Shown here piece after piece: positions 34,013 through 45,874 of a DNA stretch of 64,000 nucleotides (its first letter is position 1; each line of letters begins with the position of its first letter). Both the position numbers and the translations under genes were made by a program. This DNA comes from Pinus tabuliformis (Eukaryota; Streptophyta; Pinopsida; Pinales; Pinaceae), in assembly GCA_031772625.1 (NCBI GenBank), contig CM062804.1:277654598-277718597 (forward strand), in the 5' to 3' direction. A model generated the notes under the pieces. The model did no database searches. It was not told where the DNA came from and worked only from the letters and a program-made list of their open reading frames with translations.

Positions 34013-35119
34013 TCATGGTTTCCCTGCAATACCCCTTAATTCAACTTCCTTTCCTTCCGTAGAAAATTTGATGAAAATTTCTTGAAAATTAAAAGCTATT
34101 GTACCCAAGGATTGTAGCCATTGGACTCCTAGTACAACATCAGCACCTCCCATTGGAATGGAAAGCATTGGGCTAGTCAATACATATTCTACCATGGATA
34201 GCTTGATATTATGGCACTTTCCAAAGCAATTTATTGTTCCTCCATTTGCAATCATCACTTGACACTCTGGTGCTGGATATAGGAAGCAATTCAATTCTTT
34301 TGCTACCTTACAATGAATAAAATTGTGGGTGCTCCCTGAATCAATCAACACTATTACCTTTTTCTTCTTGATTTGTCCTTCTATCTTGATGGTTTGAGGA
34401 GTGGTAATTCTCACCAATGCATTACAAGATATGGTCGGATTTATTTTTTCTTCATCTAGGCTTTGTTCCTGGAGTATATCCTCTTCTTTTGACCTTTCTT
34501 TCTCCTTTTCTTCTTCCTCTTCACAATCTATGTAGAATAATTTCTTCTCAGCACACTTATGACCTTTAGTGTATTTGCTATCACAACTGTAACAAAGCCC
34601 TTTTGCTCTTTTTAATTCCAATTGTTGTGGTGTCAACCTTATAGGTTGTGGAAGACTAGGGGCAACAACACTTCCGTCTTTATAGTTGTGAGTGGTATGC
34701 TTCCTGGTTACCATAATTTTGCTTTCCATTTTTCTTGCTATCCTGAATGCCTTCTCTAATGAATCAGGTTCCCAAAGGCGAAAATCATGTTGGATATTAT
34801 CCTTTAAAGACCCTATGAACACATCAATCCTATGCTCCTCTGGAATATCTTTTACCCTTATGTTCAATTTTTGGAACTCCTCAATGTGCTCCATTATTGA
34901 ACCCTCTTGTTTGAGACTTATCAATTGGCCAAAAAAAGTGTTGTTTTTTGTATCCTCATAATGTGCTATCAATTCTTCCGTAAAAATTTCCCAAGTGATA
35001 AATTGTTTACGGGAGCAAAGCCATTGATACCATACAAACTGATTTGGTTCCAAATATAAAGTTGCCATATGTACCTTTTGTGTGTTTTGGACATTATTGA
35101 GATAGAAGAATTGCTCCAT
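34013..35119 (-). CDS. X2 gag C-terminal half and protease
   Basis: A 368-codon frame. It holds the capsid motif QFVWYQWLCSRKQFITWEIF and DTKNNTFFGQLISLKQEGSI, the knuckle variant CYSCDSKYTKGHKC (about residue 180), an acidic tract, and protease LIDSGSTHNFIHCKVAKELN with ADVVLGVQWLQSLG. A stop follows at GKP (34013). Confidence 0.92.
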   Translation of the reverse strand: MEQFFYLNNVQNTQKVHMATLYLEPNQFVWYQWLCSRKQFITWEIFTEELIAHYEDTKNNTFFGQLISLKQEGSIMEHIEEFQKLNIRVKDIPEEHRIDVFIGSLKDNIQHDFRLWEPDSLEKAFRIARKMESKIMVTRKHTTHNYKDGSVVAPSLPQPIRLTPQQLELKRAKGLCYSCDSKYTKGHKCAEKKLFYIDCEEEEEKEKERSKEEDILQEQSLDEEKINPTISCNALVRITTPQTIKIEGQIKKKKVIVLIDSGSTHNFIHCKVAKELNCFLYPAPECQVMIANGGTINCFGKCHNIKLSMVEYVLTSPMLSIPMGGADVVLGVQWLQSLGTIAFNFQEIFIKFSTEGKEVELRGIAGKP

Positions 35120-35642
35120 CTATAATATCCATGTGGCGGGATCCTTGCCATCAAACTTCCTCATATCGATTTTTGGAATATGGTGAGTCTTCGATCCAAT
35201 ATTAGAGTCTATGGAATCATGATTAACATTTCTTTTGTTCTCATCATGAGTTTCCTTTAGTACCCTTTCACCATTAGTGACCATTTCTTGTAGCAACTTA
35301 TTCATATTTATGTTCAATTCTTCCATCTTATCATCCATGCCATCAATTTTAGCATCCATGCCATTCACGTTAGCTTCCATGCCATCCATCTTAGCTTCTA
35401 TGCCTTTCTTTAAACAATCTATCTTAGCTTCTACACCTTTCTTTAAACCATCCATCTTAGCTTCTACATCTTTCCTTAAACCATCCATCTTAGATTCTGT
35501 TGCTTTTTTGTGCAAGTGACACTTGTTGGACTTGTTCTTGTAATTTTGATATATCATATAGCATTTCTTCTTCTTCTTCATGAGTCATGCTAGAGCTTTC
35601 AATTTCCTTACTAAGTGTTTGCATTTTCTTTCCTTGGGGCAT
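35120..35642 (-). pseudogene. X2 gag N-terminus with coiled-coil repeat
   Basis: The start is taken at ATG 35642 by comparison with X1 (MPQRKK-like). The acidic MTHEEEEEML follows. A base change in an A-run near 35505-35515 shifts the frame to KATESKMDGLRKDVEAKMDG. Here the EAKMDG repeats are KDVEAK, KGVEAK, KGIEAK and MEANVNG, differing in number and kind from X1. A stop just before 35119 (TAG) splits the gene. Confidence 0.87.
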
Positions 35643-36310
35643 CAAATACCGATAATAATGCTATACTAGCCCTTTGAATTACTACAAAATAAATTTTCAA
35701 ACCACTCTTAAGCAAAAAATTTAAAAGAATCTACACACCTTTTTTTTCACTTTGTAGGAGCTCGATATTTCCTCTGATGTATCTTTTCATTTTCAAATCA
35801 TCCAGCTCTGAAATTGCAACCTATGGTAGCCCTCTATGTCCTCTTTCCAATGCCACTAGTCTGATCCAATTTGGATTCTCCAAGGAAGAGTTATGCGAAA
35901 TCTCCCACAGTGACCTGATTATAGACTAGTTGAGTAGAGCAAACGTGTATGACATGCCACGAGTCACTGTTTCATCCTTTGTCTCTAAAAAATACATGCA
36001 AGAAACTACAGTCCATCCTCTTTCTACACCTGCTTACAAAATTTCAATCCAATGCTCAGGGAAAAAGTTATGATGATTTTCCCCAGGTCACCTGTTTGGA
36101 ATGTAATCCAGGAGTCTGCAAAAAGACCAACTTCCTCAGATCATATCTCCACAAACATTGCGCAAAAAGATCTAAAATTTAGACCCGAGATTCAGAACGA
36201 TGTGTTCTCAAATGGATTTTATTTTAGCTTCTGAAACATCTCAGAAAAAAAGTTATAGTGAAAATTCCATGATGACATGTTTGGAGCAGCGAAACCATTG
36301 AATCCAAAGT

Positions 36311-36322
36311 TCTGATACCAAA
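36311..36322 (-). promoter_or_regulatory. X2 primer-binding site
   Basis: The minus strand reads TGGTATCAGAAC close to the 5' LTR edge, a tRNA-Met-class site. The leader lies between 35643 and 36310. Confidence 0.88.
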
Positions 36323-36655
36323 TGTTATGAAACCAGCTCAAGAAAAGATAGAAAAGATAGATCAACGCCTTAGAATTCAGCCTCTTCGAGGAGGTAACCT
36401 CCTTTACATTACATAGATGAACAATTCCTAGATGATACAAATGACAAAACCTCCTTTCTATATATAGGAGTCTAAGGAGCCACAATATAACCCAGCCGAC
36501 CTAACAATAATAATATAAAGCCACAAAAATAACAATAGAGGGATTCTATGGGGCAGAGTAATAACAACATGGGGGCAATAGGGGCACAACAATATTAATA
36601 AGGGGTATAACTACAATAGTAATGGGGTAATCACTAGTATTATAGGGACCCAACA
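36323..36655 (-). repeat. X2 5' LTR (333 bp)
   Basis: Same edges and length as 30752-31084, with roughly a dozen substitutions by eye. Confidence 0.95.
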
Positions 36656-38206
36656 GCCTCTTTGCACAAAAATGAGGCTTGGGATTTGGTGGGGTTGCCG
36701 GCTGGAAGGAAATCCATTGGTAGCAAATGGGTGTTAAAGAAGAAGAAAAATGCAGAAGGAAAGGTGGAGAAATAAAAAGCTCAGTTGGTAGCAAAAGGTT
36801 ATTCCCAGGTGCTAGGAGTTGATTTTGGTGATATTTTCTCTCTTGTTGCCAAGGTAACTTCTATTAGATTACTTGTATCTGTTGCTACTTCTTTTGATTT
36901 TGAGGTAGAACAGATGGATGTGAAGACAACATTTCTTCATGGGGATCTAGAAGAGGAGATCTGCATGAAGCAACCTAAAGGCTTTGTGGTGAAGGGTAAG
37001 AAAGAATTGGTATGCAAGTTAAAGAAGTCTCTGTATGGGTTAAAACAGTAACTAAGGATATGGTATTAGAAATTCGATACATTTATACAGGGACTTGGCT
37101 TCACCAAAAGCAAATCAGATCAGTATGTGTATTTTAAATTAATTGGTGGCTATGTTATTTATATGGTTTTGTATTTGGATGATATGTTGATGGCTGGAAA
37201 TGACAAAGAAATTATCCAGGATTTGAATACCCATTTGTCCTCCAAATTCGACATCAAAGATTTTGGTGCTGCAAACTATATTTTGGGCATGGAAATTAAA
37301 AGAGATGGGACAAAGAGGAAGCTCTGGTTAAACTAGAGGAAGTATGTTGAGACAATATTGCAGAGGTTTAATATGCAGGATAGGAAATCGGTGAAGGTTC
37401 CTATTCCTGTAGGTGTAAAGTTATCTGTTGAACAGTGTCTCAAGACACAAGAAGACAAAGAGGACATGTCTCGTGTTCCACATGCAATTGCAGTCGATAG
37501 CTTGATGTATGTGATGGTCTGTACTAGTCTAGACATTGCACATGCAGTGGGAATATTAAGCAGGTTTATGTTAAAACTAGGGAAGGAGCATTGGACAACA
37601 ATGAAGTAGGTTTTTAGGTATTTGCGTGGCACTAGTTATTATGGTTTGTGCTACCAAGGAAGACTATGATTGGATAGAGTGGTTGATATTCATGGCTTTG
37701 TTGATGTAGATTGGGCTAGAGATCTGGATCAGAGAATATCTACAAGTGGGTATGTGTTTAACCTATTTTGAGGTGCAGTCAGTTGGATGAGTAAGAAACA
37801 ATCTACAGTGGCACTATCAACTACAGAGGCAGAATACATGGCAGCCACTCATGCAAGAAAGGAAGTAGTTTGGTTGTAGAGATTGTGTTTAAGTATTAGA
37901 TTAGTACAGGGATCTATAAGGATAGACTGTGACAGCCAAAGTGCAATTTTTTGGCAAAGAACCCTGCATATCATTCAAAGACAATGCACATTGATGTTCA
38001 GTATCACTTTGTGAGGGATATGATAGAAGACAAAAAGGTGTTGCTGGTAAAGGTGGACACTTTGAAAAATACTGCAGATGCATTGAAAAAATCTATTAGC
38101 TTTGAGAAGTTCTCCTGGTGTAGAGAAACAATGGGCGTTGCAGGGTCGGATAAATGACTAAGTGCTCTTGTTTCCCCCTGTCGAAAGGAAACAACAAGTG
38201 GGAGAA
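36656..38206 (+). pseudogene. C1 reverse transcriptase and RNase H, after X2
   Basis: Resumes in frame with LHKNEAWDLVGLPAGRKS and SKWVLKKKKNAEGKVEK, then QMDVKTTFLHGDLEEEICMK, KKSLYGLKQ, the catalytic MVLYLDDMLMAGND (YLDD for the usual YVDD) and RNase H: DVDWARDLDQRISTSGYV, VSWMSKKQSTVALSTTEAEY and NPAYHSKTMHIDVQYHFV. Stops at about 36776, 37049, 37334, 37606 and later show decay. Confidence 0.9.
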
Positions 38207-38711
38207 TGTTGGGTTGTGTTATATTCTTTCCACGACTAGCCCACATAGTTAAATAGGGGTTTAGAAGGGGGTCGGAGCCCCCCTTTAATTGCACTGATTG
38301 CATAGCGGGGGGGAGTCACAAGGGGTTTGAGGGGTGTAGGTAACCCCACTCTATTGGGTCCGGGGAAGTGCCCTAGAAAATTTTGTTTTTTGGACCCTAT
38401 ATTAGGTTCGATGGACCTACCTATGGTATTGTGCATGATTTTTCACTCATGGTTTTAGACGCGATGATTTTCGGTCCATGGTTTTAGATGCGATGGTTTT
38501 TGGTCCATGGTATTGGATTCTTCAGCATGAATAAATATGTATTGTAACATTGAAAGGAAAATAATGAAAAACCAAGTTGGTAGTCCCATTTTTGGGATCC
38601 AGGGGAAAATCTCTGTGTATATGTGTTTTATGTATTATGCTCTCACATTGTTTATTTTTTGTGTTTTAGAATTCGTATGCAGGTAACTTCTATATGGGGT
38701 TAAAACCTACA
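38207..38711 (+). repeat. C1 3' LTR (505 bp)
   Basis: Edges TGTTGGGTTGTG...TTAAAACCTACA. Preceded by AACAACAAGTGGGAGAA, a purine-rich priming tract. Confidence 0.92.
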
Positions 38712-40513
38712 GTTTCAGAAGAAAAAAAAAAACCATTTTAGCTGAAATCTCTATGAACCTTGGGTCCAAATTTTAGATCTTTTATCGCTATATTTTTGGA
38801 GATATGATCCAAGGAATTTAGGGTTTTTGCAGGATGGTGGATTATATCTCAAATAGGTGACCTGGGGACACTCATCATAGCTTTGTTTCTAAGCATAATA
38901 TTGAAATTTCATAAGAAGTTATAGAAGGATGACAACCTGTAGTTTTCTGTGTATTGGTTTTAGGTCCTAAGATCGAAATAATGACACGTGTCATTTCGTA
39001 CAAGTTCGCTCTACTTAACCAGTCTATAATCAGGTCATCGTGGGATATTTGGCATAACTCTTCTTTGGAGAATCCAATATTAATTAGACTTGGGGGGTTA
39101 GAAATAGGACTCAGAGGGCTAATGTAGGAAGCAATTTAAGACCTTGGAGATCCGAAATTACAGATATACAGCAGATTCAATATCAAGCTCCTACAAAGTG
39201 AAAAAAGGTGTGTAGTTTTTTTTCAAATTTTGCATAAATTTGGTTTGAAAAAATAGTTTGAAGGGATTCAAAGGGCATAGTGAAGAATTATTATCATTAA
39301 TTTATGCCCCAAAGAAAGAAAATGGAAACACCTAGTAAGAAACCTAAAATCTCTAGCATGAATCATGAAGAAGAGGAAGAAATGAAACATGATATGTCAA
39401 AAGTACGAGACCAAGTGCAACAAAATTCACTCTCACAAAAAGTAATAGAAGCTAAGATGGATGGTTTAAAGAAAGACATAGAAGCTAAGATGTATGATGT
39501 GGAAGCTAAGATGGACAGTTTAAAAAAGGGCGTGGAAGCTAAGATGGATGGTTTAAAGAAATGTGTAGAAGCTAAGATGAATGGTGTGGAAGCTAAGATG
39601 GATGGTTTAAAGAAAGGAGTGGAAGCTAAGATAGAATATTTGAAGATAGATTTGACAAATTTTCTACAAGAAATACTTACTAATGGAGAAAGGGTAGTAA
39701 ATGAAACTCATGATGAGAACAAAATAAATGATAATCATGATTTCATAGAATCTAACGTTGGATCGAAGACCCACCATGTTCCAAAGATCGATATGAGGAA
39801 ATTTGATAACAAGGATCCTGTAACATGGATAGTATAGATGGAGAAATATTTTGATATCCATAATGTGGAAAACACACAAGAGGTACGCATTGCAACTTTA
39901 TATTTGGAACCAAATAAGTTTGTATGGTATTGATGGCTTCGCTCTCATAAACAAATTGTCACTTGGGAAATTTTTACAGATGAAATGATAACACATTATG
40001 AGGATACAAAATGCAACACTTTTTTTAGCCAATTGATAAATCTCAAACAAAAGGGTTAAATGGTGGAGCACATTGAGGATTTCCAAAAACTGAATATAAG
40101 GGTAAAATATATTTTAGGGGAACATAGGATTGATGTGTTCATAGGGCCTTGAAAGGCTAACATTCAACATGAGGTTCACCTTTGGGAACCTGATTCATTG
40201 GAGAAGGGATTTAGGTTGGCAAGAAAAATGGAAAGAAAAATTATGGCAACAACGAAGACTAGCACTCACAATTAATGAGATGGAAGTGTTGTTTCCCCTA
40301 GCCTTCCACAACCTACAAGGTTGACACCAAAACTATTGGAATACAAAAAAATCAAAAGGGCTTTGTTACAATTGTGATAGAAAATACACTAAAGGTCATA
40401 AGTTTGTTGAGAAGAAATTATTTTACATAGATTGTGAAGAGGAGGAAGAAAAGGAACAAGAAATGTGAAAAGAAGAGGATATACACCAGGAACAAACCCT
40501 AGAGAAAGAAGAA
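38712..40513 (+). pseudogene. X1 leader and gag with an 11-residue coiled-coil repeat
   Basis: Leader 38712-39303; gag starts at ATG 39304. Residues ~45-115 contain repeated EAKMDGLKKGV units (33 bases each), a likely coiled coil for capsid assembly. KIDMRKFDNKDPVTWIV precedes a stop at 39835-39837, where X2 and other relatives continue. 39838-40513 is broken by stops and carries the capsid end and the knuckle CYNCD-x-GHK region (about 40355-40400). Confidence 0.85.
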
Positions 40514-41809
40514 ATGAACCTGACCATATGTTGTAATGCATTGGATGGAATTACCACTCCTCAAACTATCAAGATAGAAGGGCATATCAAGAAGAAAAAG
40601 GTAATAATGTTGATTGATTCTGGCAGTACCCATAATTTTATTCATTGTAAGATAGCCAAGGAATTGAATTGCTTCCTATATCTAGGACCAGAGTGTCAAG
40701 TGATGGTTGTAAGTGGAGGAGCCATAAATTTCTTTGCAAAGTGCCATAATATCAAGCTATCCATTGGAGAATATGTATTGAATAGCCCAATTCTTTCCAT
40801 TCCAATGGGTCATGCTGATGTTGTACTAGGTGTCCAATGGTTGCAATCCTTGGGTATAATAGCTTTTAATTTTCAAGAAATTTTCATGAAATTTTATTCA
40901 GAAGGAAAGGAAGTTGAATTAAGGGGTATTGTAGGGAAACCAAGAAAGATAATCAACTCTAACGGAATGAAAAATCTTCTAAAGAAAGAACAACGAGGCA
41001 TAATTGTACAATTATGTTCACTAGAGTTTCCCACATTGAAATCATTTATTTCTCCAAATCTCCAAAAAGTCTTGGATAATCATTCCAAGGTATTTGAGAC
41101 TCCCAAATGCCTTGAACATATTCGTGATCATGATCATGCTATTCATTTGATTCCAGGAAGTGTTCCTCCAAGCATCAGGCCTTACAGATATCCCTATGCC
41201 CAAAATAGTGAAATTGAATGTATGGTTGTAGAAATGCTAGAGGCTGGTATAATTCAACCTAGTCAAAGTTCTTTCTCTACTCCAGTAGTATTGGTTCACA
41301 AGAAAGATGGATCATGGTGCATGTGTCTAGATTATAGGGATCTCAACAAGCTCACTATTAAAGATAAATTTACCATTCTTGTCATTGATGAATTATTTGA
41401 TGAATTTCATGGATCAATTTACTTCACCAAGTTCGATCTTCGTTCAAGACATCGTCAAATCAAAATGAGGACCAAAGACATTCCAAAAACAACATTTAGA
41501 ACTCATGAGGGTCATTATGAATTTTTAGTCATCCCTTTTGGCCTTACCAATGCACCTTCTACATTTCAAAGTTTGATGAATTCCATTTTCAAACCCTTCC
41601 TTAGAAAATTTGTGTTAGTATTTTTTGATGATATAGTAATCTATAACAAGTCTTGGAAGGATCATGTTCCACATGTTGGCAGGGTGCTCAAACTATTGGA
41701 GGAGAAACAATTATATGCAAAAATCTCTAAATGTTTCTTGGGAGTACAAGAGGTGGAATATCTAGGTCATATTGTATCTCATGAAGGTGTTAAGGTAGAC
41801 CCTAGCTAA
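40514..41809 (+). pseudogene. X1 protease and reverse transcriptase
   Basis: One 431-codon frame. The protease has LIDSGSTHNFIHCK (about residues 36-50) and ADVVLGVQWLQSLG. Reverse transcriptase has [44 protein letters not shown] [13 protein letters not shown] and the catalytic box VFFDDIVIYN. It ends at AGC TAA; the same position in X2 reads a lysine codon, so the stop is new. Confidence 0.92.
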
Positions 41810-42490
41810 ATTAAAACCATTAAGGAATGGAAAATCCCCACATCCATAAAGCATCTGCGAGGATTTCTCGGGGAGACAAGGTATTATCGCAAGTTTGTTA
41901 AGAATTATGGGAGAATAGCAACACCTCTAACAAAATTATTGAAGAAAGATGCATTTTCATGGACTCCAGAAGCAATGAACGCCTTTGAACATATTAAAGA
42001 GGCAATGTGCGAAGCACCGGTCTTAGCTACACTGGACTTCACAAAAACCTTTATTGTGGAATGTGATGCCTCGGGAAATGGAATTGGTGTTGTTTTAATG
42101 CAAGGAAAAAGACCCATTTCTTTCAAAAGTCATCCAATCAAAGGAAAGTATTTACACAAAGCTATTTATCAGAAGGAAATGTTGGAAATACTACATGCAC
42201 TTAAGAAATGGAGACCCTACCTAATGGTAAAACACTTCAAGGTAAAAATAGATCATGATAGTCTTAAATACTTTTTAGAACAAAGATTATCTTCAGAAGA
42301 GTAGCAAAAATGGGTCACAAAGATGTTGGGTTATGACTTTGAAATCATCTACAAAAAATGGAAGAAAAATGTTGTGGAAGATGCACTCTCAAGAAAGGAT
42401 AAGAATGTGGAAGCATTTTTTTGCACCATTTCTATTATCTAACCAGATTGGATAAACGAAGAAAGGGATGAATGGAAGAATGGCGAAGAA
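41810..42490 (+). pseudogene. X1 RNase H
   Basis: FIVECDASGNGIGVVLMQ carries the first catalytic aspartate, followed by AIYQKEMLEILHALKKWRPY and KIDHDSLKYFLEQRLSSEE. A stop follows where X2 has a glutamine codon (CAG to TAG). A second stop near 42440 replaces CAA. The tail DALSRKD is the usual end of the domain. Confidence 0.9.
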
Positions 42491-43423
42491 GTGTGGGCAC
42501 TCATTCAAAAGATACAACAAGATCCCAATACATTTGATACATTTGGCTGGAAAAATGATTCATTATGGTACAAATATCGGTTATACCTATGTAAGAATTC
42601 CCAACTCAAACAAAAGATTCTTATGGAATTGTACAACTCTCCCTTAGGAGGGCCCTCAGGATTTCTAAGAACTTACCATAGGGTTAAGAAGGATTTTTTT
42701 TGGGATGGCCTTAAATCAAATATTCAAAAGTTTGTGGCAGAATGTTTCGTTTGCAAACAAAATAAAGTTGAAACAATTAAGACCCCAGGTCTATTACAAC
42801 CTTTATCCATTCCAAGCCAACATTGGGAGGAGGCTTCAATGGATTTTATCATAGGTTTAACCAAGTCTGAAGGACATAGCATTATCATGGTGGTAGTTGA
42901 TAGACTTACCAAGTATGCACACTTTTGTGCATTATCTCACCCATTTAAAGTGAGCACAGTTTCTACTGCATTTATGGAAACAATTAAAAAGCTACATGGA
43001 AACCCAAATATTATTGTAAGCGACAGAGATCCCATTTTCACTGGAAATTTTTGGACATAATTATTTTCTTGTCTTGGTACTCAGTTAACTCATAGCTCAT
43101 CTTATCATCCTCAATCTGATGGGAAAACTAAGATAGTAAACAAATGTTTGGAAGGATATATTCGTTGCTTTGTATCTGATAAAGAGACACAATGGGTCAA
43201 ATAGTTGCCTTTGGTTGAATGGTGGTATAACACTTCATTCCATACTGCAGCAAAAATGACCCCATTTATGGCATTTTATGAATATTGTCCACCGTCCATC
43301 ACATCATATTTAAGAGAAAATTCTAAGGTTCAAGTAGTGGAATTTCACATTGAGCATCAACAAGAAGTTCTCCAACTCTTAAAGGATAACCTCACTTTGG
43401 CGCAGAATATAATGAAACAATAG
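42491..43423 (+). pseudogene. X1 integrase
   Basis: HH-CC zinc region (ELYNSPLGG, TYHRVKKDFFW, CFVCKQNK), then EASMDFIIGLTKS (D1), IIVSDRDPIFTGNFW (D2) and SSSYHPQSDGKTKIV, where the usual glutamate-bearing T-E has become T-K. Stops at about 43058 (GAA to TAA relative to X2) and 43202 (TGG to TAG). Confidence 0.9.
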
Positions 43424-43905
43424 GCAGATCGACATCGCAGTGAAAGAAGTTTTGATGTAGGTGATTGGGTATTCCTACAACTACAAAGATATAAAAATAT
43501 GTCCCTCAAGCAAGCTAAGAAGGATAATAAATTATAACCAAAGTATTATGGCCCACATAAGGTGTTGCAAAAGATATGTACTATGACATACAAATTGGAG
43601 CTTCCTGCAGCTTCCCGAGTGCACCTAGTTTTCCATGTTTCATGATTAAAGAAGGTTATAGGTGACAAGGTCCTAGTTCAAACAATATTGTGAGAACTTG
43701 ATGAGGAAGGAAAAACCATATTGGAACCTGAAGCAGTCACAGAAATAAGAACTCGACAGCTACGAAATCGATCAATTTCAGAGTATCTCATCAAGTGGAA
43801 GAACTTACCCGCTGAAGATTCCACATGGGAGGATGAGAATTTTATTTAGAAGCATCCAAAACTACTCAAGCATTGAGGACAACACTTTTTTGGAGGAGAG
43901 GGGCA
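43424..43905 (+). pseudogene. X1 integrase C-terminus and chromodomain
   Basis: RSFDVGDWVFLQLQRY and PKYYGPHKVLQKI belong to the integrase C-terminal domain. ISEYLIKWKNLPAEDSTWED (about 43775-43835) is a chromodomain with the aromatic residues of this fold; chromodomains direct chromovirus integration to marked chromatin. Five stops occur here, several at codons that are glutamine in X2. A polypurine tract follows at 43900-43913. Confidence 0.88.
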
Positions 43906-43915
43906 TGTTAGGTCC

Positions 43916-44238
43916 CTATAATACTAGTGATTCCCCCATTAATATTGTCATTGTAGCCCTTATTGTTATTGTTGTGCCCCTATTGTCCCCATATTGTTAT
44001 TCTTGTGCCCCATAGAAGCCCACTATTGTTATTTTTGTGCCCTTATATTATTATTGTTATGTTGGCTTTGGTTATATTGTGACCCCTTAGACTCCTATAT
44101 ATAGAAAGGAGGTTTTATCATTTGTATCATCCAAGAATTGTTCATTTGCGTAATGTAAAGGAGGTTGCCCCTCGAAGAAGCTGATTTCTAAGTCGTTGAT
44201 CTATATTTTACATCTTTTTTTGAGTTGGATTCATAACA
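43916..44238 (+). repeat. X1 3' LTR (323 bp)
   Basis: Edges TGTTAGGTCCC...GATTCATAACA. It carries CTCCTATATATAG (about 44091), a TATA box. It pairs with 21529-21856 plus 28659-28667. Confidence 0.93.
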
Positions 44239-45034
44239 GTATGACAGAAAAGTACAGTGGGAAGGATGATCTACGCGATCATTTGGCACGATGGACTAAG
44301 GCCTAGGGAATGGAACTACAACTAGAATGGTTGAACATTTTTTGTCATACCTTAGATACAATCCCAATGAACTGGTATTCAGAAATGGAACTTCGCCATG
44401 GGATAACTGAATGGGACATATTAAGAGAGAGTTTCTTATTGAATTTCAACTTTGAAGATGGGTTTGAATGCATTGATGAAGTGCTCCAGGAGATAAAAGC
44501 AACTATATTCTGAACGCCTAAGGAACCGGTCGAATGGGCTCAGCTGGATTGGAGTACACAGCTGCGCCATGCGCTGGAATGTTACAATGTCACTACTGAG
44601 GAGGAAGAAGAAGACCCATGAAATGTTAACATTCTAGAGACAGAAGGACAATGTGAAGTTGAAGGACCGAAAGATGAGAACCTGGATATATCATATCCTT
44701 TAAAAACTATACAAGTAAATATTGGATCTGAAGCAGAGCCTAAGTTCACAAAGATAGGAGATTATTGGGATGAAGATACAGTTGATAAGGTGGCCGAACT
44801 GCTATGCAAATACTAGGATCTATTCCCAACAAAGTTCTTGGATCTGAAGGGCATTGTAGGAGATTTAGGTGTAATGAAAATCACTTTGAATCCTAATGTG
44901 AAGCTCATCAAGAGGAGACCTTATCGGCTCAATCTGAAGTATAAAGAAAAGGTGTGCCAAGAGCTCGATAAGATGTTTGATGCTGAAATTATTGAACCTA
45001 TAGAGGAATCTGATTGGGTGAGCCCAATGGTAGT
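44239..45034 (+). pseudogene. H linker, part 2, and reverse transcriptase N-terminus
   Basis: From 44244 the plus strand reads TEKYSGKDDLRDHLARWTKA, then LEWLNIFCHTLDTIPMNWYS and EWDILRESFLLNFNFEDGFE: a gag-like capsid domain in an unusual place, after protease and before reverse transcriptase. From 44690 the reverse transcriptase N-terminus follows (YQDLFPTKF-like, DLGVMKITLNPNVKLIKRRPYRL, EIIEPIEESDWVSPMVV). It stops at the DNA transposon. Stops at about 44512, 44618 and 44815 break the frame. Confidence 0.78.
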
Positions 45035-45061
45035 AACAATGTAAACTTTGAAATGGGAACT
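45035..45061 (+). repeat. Left terminal inverted repeat
   Basis: AACAATGTAAACTTTGAAAT followed by GGGAACT. The right end has AGGAACT after the same 20 bases. Confidence 0.95.
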
Positions 45062-45874
45062 CATACTATTACCCATTTTGTAGAGATAGCAAAAAAATGA
45101 CCTAATTTTGAAAAGGGATGATGCAGAACACGTGTTTTTTAGAGCATAGTTTTTGGCACTATAATTTTTTTTATGTAGATTATGTTTTAGAATGGTAGTG
45201 TTTTTTATGCTGATTTTAAAAAGTGGTAATTCTAAACCAGGCCCTTTTTTTAAGAGGCTTTTTTTTTTTTTCTAATGTATGAAATGTAGATAATTATTTT
45301 GTAAATTTAATCATTTTTGAAGTGGTCATTTTCTTCATATTTTCTTGTTTTTATTTTAATTTTAATTTTTTCGTAGTGAGGTTTTTATTGTTTTGCATAT
45401 TTAAAGAAGAAGGTCGATATTTTGAATTTTCGATATTCTACATATTTATACATCGTTAATTAATTTTTCAATCCACATGAAATAATTGTTTCTAAAAAAC
45501 AATATTTTTTAACAATGGACATAAAAATAACCATTTTTAACATAAATATAACTAAAAAACTACACGTTTTGATAATTTTTTGCTAGAATTGACATGTCAA
45601 AATCACAATTTTTATACGAAAATTTTAACTAAAAATGGTTAAATAATAGTTTTTTTATGAATTTGATATCAAAAAAATAATAATAATTACTTTTTTTTCA
45701 AAAAATAATGATTAACTTAAAAATTAATGCGAAAATCACATATTATAAATATTGAACGCATAAAAATCTTAATTGAGTGTATATTCTTCTCATAAATGTC
45801 AAAGTCAAAACAATACAAGTATAACTACTTAGTAGTTACAAAAAATTAGCTTGATTTCTATGCATTACTTAAAT
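45062..45874. other. Left subterminal region, non-coding
   Basis: About 800 bp of very AT-rich sequence with T runs and no open frame of note. It lies between the terminal repeat and the 3' end of the methyltransferase gene and presumably holds its 3' untranslated part. Confidence 0.7.

Larger units (their letters stand above)
30752..36655 (-). mobile_element. X2: chromodomain Ty3/gypsy element, close relative of X1
   Basis: 333-bp LTRs (30752-31084 and 36323-36655), minus-strand gag, protease, reverse transcriptase, RNase H, integrase and chromodomain. Flanks are GCATC and GCCTC, a 5-bp target duplication with one change, within C1's reverse transcriptase; removal restores the frame. Its frames are longer and cleaner than X1's, as expected for the youngest level of the nest. 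Confidence 0.95.
28744..38711 (+). mobile_element. C1: Ty1/copia element, split by X2
   Basis: LTRs at 28744-29247 and 38207-38711; primer site; gag, end of integrase, reverse transcriptase and RNase H on the plus strand. Flanks are GTTTT and GTTTC, a 5-bp target duplication with one change, in the X1 leader. X2 sits in the reverse-transcriptase start (30752-36655). The middle of gag-protease-integrase (about 29960-30030) is deleted. Internal stops show it cannot move by itself. Confidence 0.93.
21529..44238 (+). mobile_element. X1: chromodomain Ty3/gypsy element (chromovirus), carrying C2, C1 and X2
   Basis: Plus-strand pieces 21529-21856, 28662-28743 and 38712-44238 form one element: 5' LTR, leader, gag, protease, reverse transcriptase, RNase H, integrase, chromodomain, polypurine tract GGAGGAGAGGGG, 3' LTR. 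Flanks are AGATG (left) and GTATG (right), a degraded 5-bp target duplication. It interrupts H's linker. Compared with its relative X2 it has many more stops, which fits its being the older of the two. Confidence 0.9.

Noticed and set aside
45031..45060. Placing the transposon end at CAATG or ATG
   Set aside because: Only the ends starting AACAATG give equal flanks (TAGT) on both sides and an in-frame empty site.
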